NCBI RefSeq assembly: GCF_022848905.1
Contig: NZ_JAFIRA010000003.1
Location: 1 to 64,000, forward strand
DNA from: Thermostichus vulcanus str. 'Rupite'
GTDB taxonomy: Bacteria > Cyanobacteriota > Cyanobacteriia > Thermostichales > Thermostichaceae
Length of the DNA: 64,000 bases
Reading direction: 5' to 3'
Each line of letters opens with the position of its first letter. Position 1 is the first letter of the stretch. The notes under the pieces were generated by a model. That model saw only the letters and a list, made by a program, of their open reading frames with translations, searched no databases and had not been told where the DNA came from. Below are positions 62,533 to 64,000 of the stretch, piece by piece. The position numbers were made by a program, and so were the translations under genes.

Positions 62533-64000
62533 ATGTTTGCCAAGTTCGCCAACTGGACCCAGATGCATGGGGATCCTCTGGCAGTAGCCATTGGCCCGGT
62601 GGAGAATCCGGTGCTGGTGTTTTTGATCATCATGACGATCATGCTGGTGGCCCCCTTGCTGTTTGAGCGGGTACGGTTGCCGGGGATCATCGGGTTGATC
62701 TTGGCCGGCTTGGTGGTTGGCCCCTACGGCCTGGGCATCCTGCAGCGGGACGACACCATTATCCTGCTCGGCACAGTGGGGCTGTTGTTCCTCATGTTTA
62801 TGGCTGGGTTGGAAACCAGCCTGGAGGATTTGAAGTTGAATGCGGGCAAGGCCAGTATTTTTGGTGCCCTCACTTTTTTGTTACCAATGCTGATTGGCAC
62901 CGGGGCCATGCTGGCGCTGGGTTACAACTTTTTGGCGGCGGTGCTGGTAGCCTCCTGTTTTGCCTCCCACACCCTGATTGGCCTGCCGATTGTCTCGAAG
63001 CTGGGTTTGATGCGCCTACAAACGGTGACCGCAACCCTGGGGGCAACCCTGATCACCAATGTTTTGGCGCTGTTGGTGCTGGCGGTGGTGGTGCGGGCCC
63101 ATCAAGGGGAACTGACGCTGCAATTTTGGCTTACCCTGATCCCTTTGCTCACCCTCTACACCTTTGCCACCCTCTGGGGAGTTCCGAAGCTGGGAGGTTG
63201 GTTCTTTCAGCGCTTCGGGCACGATGAAGGGGCGGAGTTTACCTTCGTCATCGCCACCCTATTTGTGGTGGCCTATGGGGCAGAACTGATTGGCATTGAG
63301 CCGGTGGTGGGAGCCTTTCTGGCGGGTACCGCCATTACGCCGATCATCCCGCAGCTGAGTCCGCTCATGAACCGGATTCAGTTCATTGGTAATACCCTGT
63401 TTGTGCCCTTCTTTTTGATCTCGGTGGGGATGCTGATCAACCCCGGCATTCTGTTGGGGGAGCCGCGATCTCTGCTAGTGGGGGGGGTGATGATCGGGGC
63501 GGAGGTGGTGAGCAAGTTTGGGGCTGCTTGGATCCCGGCACAACTGTTTGGCTGGCGCTTCTCTAGCACGATGGTGATGTTTGGCCTGTCAATGGCTCAG
63601 GCGGCGGCAACGCTGGCGGCAATCACGGTGGCCTTTGAGGTGGAGCTGGTGGATGAGCTGACGGTGAATGGCACCATCGCCATGATCCTGGTCACCTGTG
63701 TTGCTTCTCCTTGGATTGTCGCCCGCTGGGGGGAACAAATGCAGCCGACGGAAGTGCTGGCAGAATCGACGGAATTACCGAAGCCTCGATGGGGAAGCCG
63801 GGTCTTGGTGCCGGTGGCCAACCCGGATACCGAGAATAATCTGCTGCGGCTGGCTTTAATTCTGGCCAAAAAAGAGGGTGGAACGCTGCTTCCCCTCCAT
63901 GTGCTGGTGGATCGCACCGGCATTTCACCGGGAGCGCTTTCCCAGCAGGAGCAGTTGTTGGCTTTTGCAGAAGCCTTTGCTCACAGTGCCCTGACCCAGG
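62533..64000 (+). CDS. CPA2 family cation/proton antiporter (3' end outside window)
   Basis: 489 codons are visible from the ATG at 62533 and the frame is open at the window edge. About twelve membrane segments (LFLMFMAGLETSLEDLKL, LIGLPIVSKLGLM, LIGIEPVVGAFLAGTAI) follow the KefB/NapA-like CPA2 pattern. From about residue 420 a soluble part begins (SRVLVPVANPDTENNLLRLA, LLPLHVLVDR), the start of a UspA-like regulatory domain. Likely exchanges Na+ or K+ for H+ across the plasma or thylakoid membrane. Confidence 0.85.
   Translation, partial: MFAKFANWTQMHGDPLAVAIGPVENPVLVFLIIMTIMLVAPLLFERVRLPGIIGLILAGLVVGPYGLGILQRDDTIILLGTVGLLFLMFMAGLETSLEDLKLNAGKASIFGALTFLLPMLIGTGAMLALGYNFLAAVLVASCFASHTLIGLPIVSKLGLMRLQTVTATLGATLITNVLALLVLAVVVRAHQGELTLQFWLTLIPLLTLYTFATLWGVPKLGGWFFQRFGHDEGAEFTFVIATLFVVAYGAELIGIEPVVGAFLAGTAITPIIPQLSPLMNRIQFIGNTLFVPFFLISVGMLINPGILLGEPRSLLVGGVMIGAEVVSKFGAAWIPAQLFGWRFSSTMVMFGLSMAQAAATLAAITVAFEVELVDELTVNGTIAMILVTCVASPWIVARWGEQMQPTEVLAESTELPKPRWGSRVLVPVANPDTENNLLRLALILAKKEGGTLLPLHVLVDRTGISPGALSQQEQLLAFAEAFAHSALTQ

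Overview
The window comes from a cyanobacterium. Direct indicators are a phycobilisome-linker protein (5.4 kb), a phycobiliprotein-fold protein inside a cluster resembling the photosystem II assembly (PAP, slr0144-slr0152) operon of Synechocystis (6.4-9.9 kb), Ycf39 (15 kb), a cyAbrB regulator (38.4 kb), a GUN4 domain (43.3 kb) and several cyanobacteria-type small proteins. The palindrome GGGATCCC and its core GGATCC occur everywhere, in coding and non-coding DNA (about 190 GGATCC by hand count). I did not notice the usual cyanobacterial HIP1 octamer GCGATCGC. This 'alternate HIP' signature, the moderately high GC and the gene content suggest a unicellular hot-spring Synechococcus/Thermostichus-like strain, but that placement is inference.

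Layout. 0-3.7 kb: tail of an unknown gene and three uncharacterised lipoproteins. 3.8-5.4 kb: CrtO/PYROXD2-type FAD oxidoreductase. 5.4-9.9 kb: a stand-alone phycobilisome-linker gene divergent from a six-gene run (2Fe-2S ferredoxin, V4R protein, small repeat protein, two phycobiliprotein-like paralogues, second V4R protein). 9.9-15 kb: secreted glycine-zipper protein, HtrA protease and a three-gene betaine/choline-type ABC importer. 15-18.6 kb: Ycf39, pterin carbinolamine dehydratase, a GNAT gene coupled to a tiny membrane-protein gene, and a pentapeptide-repeat protein. 18.7-25.7 kb: cysteine hydrolase, cupin and CocE-type hydrolase, then a GT39-like glycosyltransferase and a B12-binding radical SAM enzyme. 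25.9-30.5 kb: RND pump and its membrane-fusion protein. 30.8-34.4 kb: secreted proteins, UppP, a PD-(D/E)XK-like protein and a small helical protein. 34.5-43 kb: GlgX, PlsC-like acyltransferase, cyAbrB, old yellow enzyme and a Ca-type P-ATPase. 43.2-45.8 kb: PPK2 followed by a Ser/Thr kinase-GUN4 fusion. 46-47 kb: an internally deleted tnpB with hairpins. 47-53 kb: second HtrA, TadA, SpoIID-like protein and glucan phosphorylase. 53.1-53.8 kb: a second internally deleted tnpB with the same type of hairpin. 54-62.4 kb: two related Ser/Thr kinases flanking RemA, a class A PBP, a coiled-coil membrane protein and Fe-SOD. 62.5 kb to the end: CPA2 cation/proton antiporter, cut by the window edge.

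How the genes fit together. The photosynthesis-related block (linker, ferredoxin, V4R and phycobiliprotein-like proteins, Ycf39) points to pigment-protein assembly. Three Ser/Thr kinases, one fused to GUN4, give signalling capacity. The PBP, UppP, SpoIID-like, RND and lipoprotein genes serve the envelope, and GlgX and GlgP degrade glycogen. The most interesting unexplained items are the retained bilin-type cysteine motif in the 8.7 kb protein, the PPK2/kinase-GUN4 pair, and two tnpB copies that lost their catalytic core but kept covarying 3' hairpins. No rRNA, tRNA, CRISPR array or riboswitch was recognised.
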